A stretch of 64,000 bases of DNA from Celeribacter litoreus (GTDB lineage Bacteria; Pseudomonadota; Alphaproteobacteria; Rhodobacterales; Rhodobacteraceae), in assembly GCF_020165855.1 (NCBI RefSeq), contig NZ_JAIUFY010000005.1, forward strand, positions 1 through 64,000, read 5' to 3'. The notes under the pieces were generated by a model. The model ran no database searches, was not told where the DNA came from, and saw only the letters and a list, made by a program, of their open reading frames with translations. Positions 62,539 to 64,000 of the stretch are shown piece by piece. The position numbers and the translations under genes were made by a program. The first letter of the stretch is position 1. Each line of letters opens with the position of its first letter.

Positions 62539-62829
62539 TCAGGCCGCTTTCTCCATGGCTTGTGCGAGTTTGATATCTTTTCGGGTCACGCCGCCCGCGT
62601 CGTGCGTTGTCAAAACAACATCTACGGTTTTGTAGACGTTGCTCCATTCTGGATGGTGATCCATTTTTTCGGCACATAACGCGACCTCGGTCATAAACGC
62701 AAAGGCTTCGCGGAAGTTCCCGAACGTAAAGCGTTTCGAGATGGCTTTGCCGTCTTCGGCTACACGCCAGCCAGCAGACAAGAGTGGATCTAATGCTTTA
62801 TGATCAGCGTCAGAGAGTAGGTCAGTCAT
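62539..62829 (-). CDS. 4a-hydroxytetrahydrobiopterin dehydratase (PCD/DCoH)
   Basis: A 96-residue enzyme that dehydrates the carbinolamine left by aromatic amino-acid hydroxylases. The active-site motif [18 protein letters not shown] contains H58, H59 and W62; H76 is in TTHDAGG. The ATG at 62829 overlaps the preceding gene by 8 bases; a much longer open frame to 63336 is only the other gene's shadow. No phenylalanine hydroxylase gene is nearby, so it may have another pterin role. Confidence 0.95.
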   Translation of the reverse strand: MTDLLSDADHKALDPLLSAGWRVAEDGKAISKRFTFGNFREAFAFMTEVALCAEKMDHHPEWSNVYKTVDVVLTTHDAGGVTRKDIKLAQAMEKAA

Positions 62830-64000
62830 GGTCGCTCTCGTTCTGGGTGGATTTGAAGGGGCCATAGGACGTGAGGATTTCGATTTCCTCATCGACCGCG
62901 GCGCGCTCTGCCTCAAGATAGTCTGCAATCGCTCGCCCGAACCCCGGATCGCGCGCCCAGTGGAGGGAGTGCGTCGTGTTCGGGAGATATCCGCGCGCGA
63001 GCTTGTGCTCGCCCTGTGCCCCCGCCTCCACACGAGAGAGGCCCTGCGCAATCGCGAAGTCGATGGCCTGATAATAGCAGAGCTCGAAATGCAGGCTCGG
63101 ATAGTATTCTGTGCTGCCCCAATACCGTCCAAAGAGCCGGTCGCTCCCAATAAAGTTGAGTGCGCCCGCAATAGGGTGCCCGTCTTCGATAGCGAGAACC
63201 AGCAGCACGTCGTCGCGCATCGTCTCGTGAACGAGATCGAAGAATGCGCGGGTGAGGTAGGGACTTCCCCATTTTCGCGCGCCCGTGTCCTGATAGAACT
63301 CCCAGAAGGCATCCCAATGTTCCGGCCTGAGGGCATCGCCTGTCAGTTGGATGATTTCCCCACCGAACCCTTGGGCTTGCGCACGTTCCTTGCGGATGTT
63401 CTTGCGTTTGCGCGACGAGAGGCGTGCTAGGAAGTCGTCGAATGTCCGATAGCCCTCATTGTCCCAGTGGAACTGTTGACTCGTCCGGTGCAGCAACCCC
63501 ATCGCCTTACCCGCAGCAACTTCGTCATCGGAACAGAACGTGATGTGCAGGGAAGAGAGATTGTTCTGGTCCGCGAGTTGAACAGCGCCCTGAACGAGCG
63601 CAGATAAGCCCGCAATCTCGTCTCCGGGGCGGGCCAAGAGGCGGCGTCCGGTGACGGGGGTAAAGGGCACAGCGATCTGAAGTTTCGGGTAATAGTGCCC
63701 GCCCGCCCGCTCGTATGCATGGGCCCAGCTATGGTCGAAAATATATTCGCCCTGACTGTGGCTCTTCACATACATCGGGGCGACCGCAATGACCTCATCA
63801 TCGCGCCGCGCGATCAGATGGCGCGGGGACCAGCCGGTTCCGGGGCCGACCGAGCTGCTCTCTTCCAATGCCGAGAGAAATCTGTGTGTCACGAATGGGT
63901 CTTCGGCCCGCCCGCCGTCATGGAGTGCTTCGGGGGCCGCACAGGCATCCCACTCGCGGTCAGAGATGGCCGCGAGCGAGTCAATTACGCTGATTTCAAT
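62822..64000 (-). CDS. GNAT/FemAB-like DUF482 protein (5' end beyond the window)
   Basis: The frame stays open to the right edge, so the start is outside; 392 residues are present. The visible N-terminal part [20 protein letters not shown] is typical of the family, whose core has [12 protein letters not shown]-type and [15 protein letters not shown] segments and [23 protein letters not shown]. The GNAT-like second half is INFIG/GRYWGS-type with [16 protein letters not shown]. Proteins of this kind are annotated as peptidogalycan or GNAT acyltransferases; the substrate is unknown. A GTG at 63892 is an internal codon, not the start. Confidence 0.88.
   Translation of the reverse strand: MEISVIDSLAAISDREWDACAAPEALHDGGRAEDPFVTHRFLSALEESSSVGPGTGWSPRHLIARRDDEVIAVAPMYVKSHSQGEYIFDHSWAHAYERAGGHYYPKLQIAVPFTPVTGRRLLARPGDEIAGLSALVQGAVQLADQNNLSSLHITFCSDDEVAAGKAMGLLHRTSQQFHWDNEGYRTFDDFLARLSSRKRKNIRKERAQAQGFGGEIIQLTGDALRPEHWDAFWEFYQDTGARKWGSPYLTRAFFDLVHETMRDDVLLVLAIEDGHPIAGALNFIGSDRLFGRYWGSTEYYPSLHFELCYYQAIDFAIAQGLSRVEAGAQGEHKLARGYLPNTTHSLHWARDPGFGRAIADYLEAERAAVDEEIEILTSYGPFKSTQNESDHD

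Noticed and set aside
62830-63336. Long N-terminal extension of the pterin dehydratase frame
   Set aside because: It is a Ser/Arg-rich shadow of the DUF482 gene in another frame. The dehydratase is complete from 62829 at the normal family length.

Overview
The window looks like a chromosomal segment of an alphaproteobacterium of the Rhodobacteraceae/Roseobacter type. The evidence is lineage-typical content and signals: a PhyR-NepR-EcfG general stress locus with GGAAC-N16/17-CGTT promoters, a DUF2794 protein, a membrane-bound ferritin with an Irr-type ICE box, many ATGA-type overlaps and moderately high GC throughout. I saw no rRNA, tRNA, CRISPR array, insertion sequence or prophage. About 66 genes are packed tightly, with no gene-free stretch above 300 bases except around one doubtful ORF (34628-35144).

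Layout. 1-3370: end of an inorganic nitrogen operon (NirD tail, formate/nitrite channel, a PP2C phosphatase-Ser/Thr kinase fusion, cyanase). 3374-7640: a two-gene HAE1-type RND efflux pump. 7812-12791: general stress response island with YqjE-like and YqjD-like membrane proteins, DUF1328 protein, Dps, PhyR, NepR, EcfG and an HWE/HisKA_2 kinase. EcfG-type promoters face both ways at two places. 12938-19734: transglutaminase/amidoligase, ATP-grasp/alpha-E and second transglutaminase genes, a predicted but uncharacterised peptide-ligating system. 19726-23695: LysR regulator divergent to a redox operon (F420-reductase-like, DoxX, YgiD-type dioxygenase, glutathionyl-hydroquinone reductase). 23809-25722: an EF-G paralogue with a damaged GTPase domain. 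25833-31724: surface-polysaccharide module resembling an N-acetylquinovosamine initiation set, an MFS carrier and a KpsS/KpsC-like protein.

31797-40164: mixed housekeeping genes (Asd, MuiA/DUF4139, carbonic anhydrase, leucyl aminopeptidase, NlpC/P60, DUF2794) and a TetR/I78-inhibitor pair. 40421-44947: MbfA iron exporter, YaiI, HAD, MFS and ZapE. 44958-49249: LLM oxidoreductase, FolC, AccD and CPBP protease. 49455-54549: lipoprotein, two unknowns, 2,4-dienoyl-CoA reductase and LysR. 54583-64000: OmpA-like, GNAT and CinA-like genes, SfsA, MetAP, HAD, RsmD, ferredoxin reductase, peroxiredoxin, MscS, pterin dehydratase and a DUF482/GNAT gene that runs off the end.

The most interesting items are the transglutaminase/ATP-grasp cluster, the mirror-image EcfG promoter between phyR and nepR, the phosphatase-kinase fusion inside a nitrite/cyanate locus, the EF-G paralogue lacking normal GTPase motifs, and the doubly marked mbfA promoter. 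All functional calls are from reading the sequence; no database search was run.
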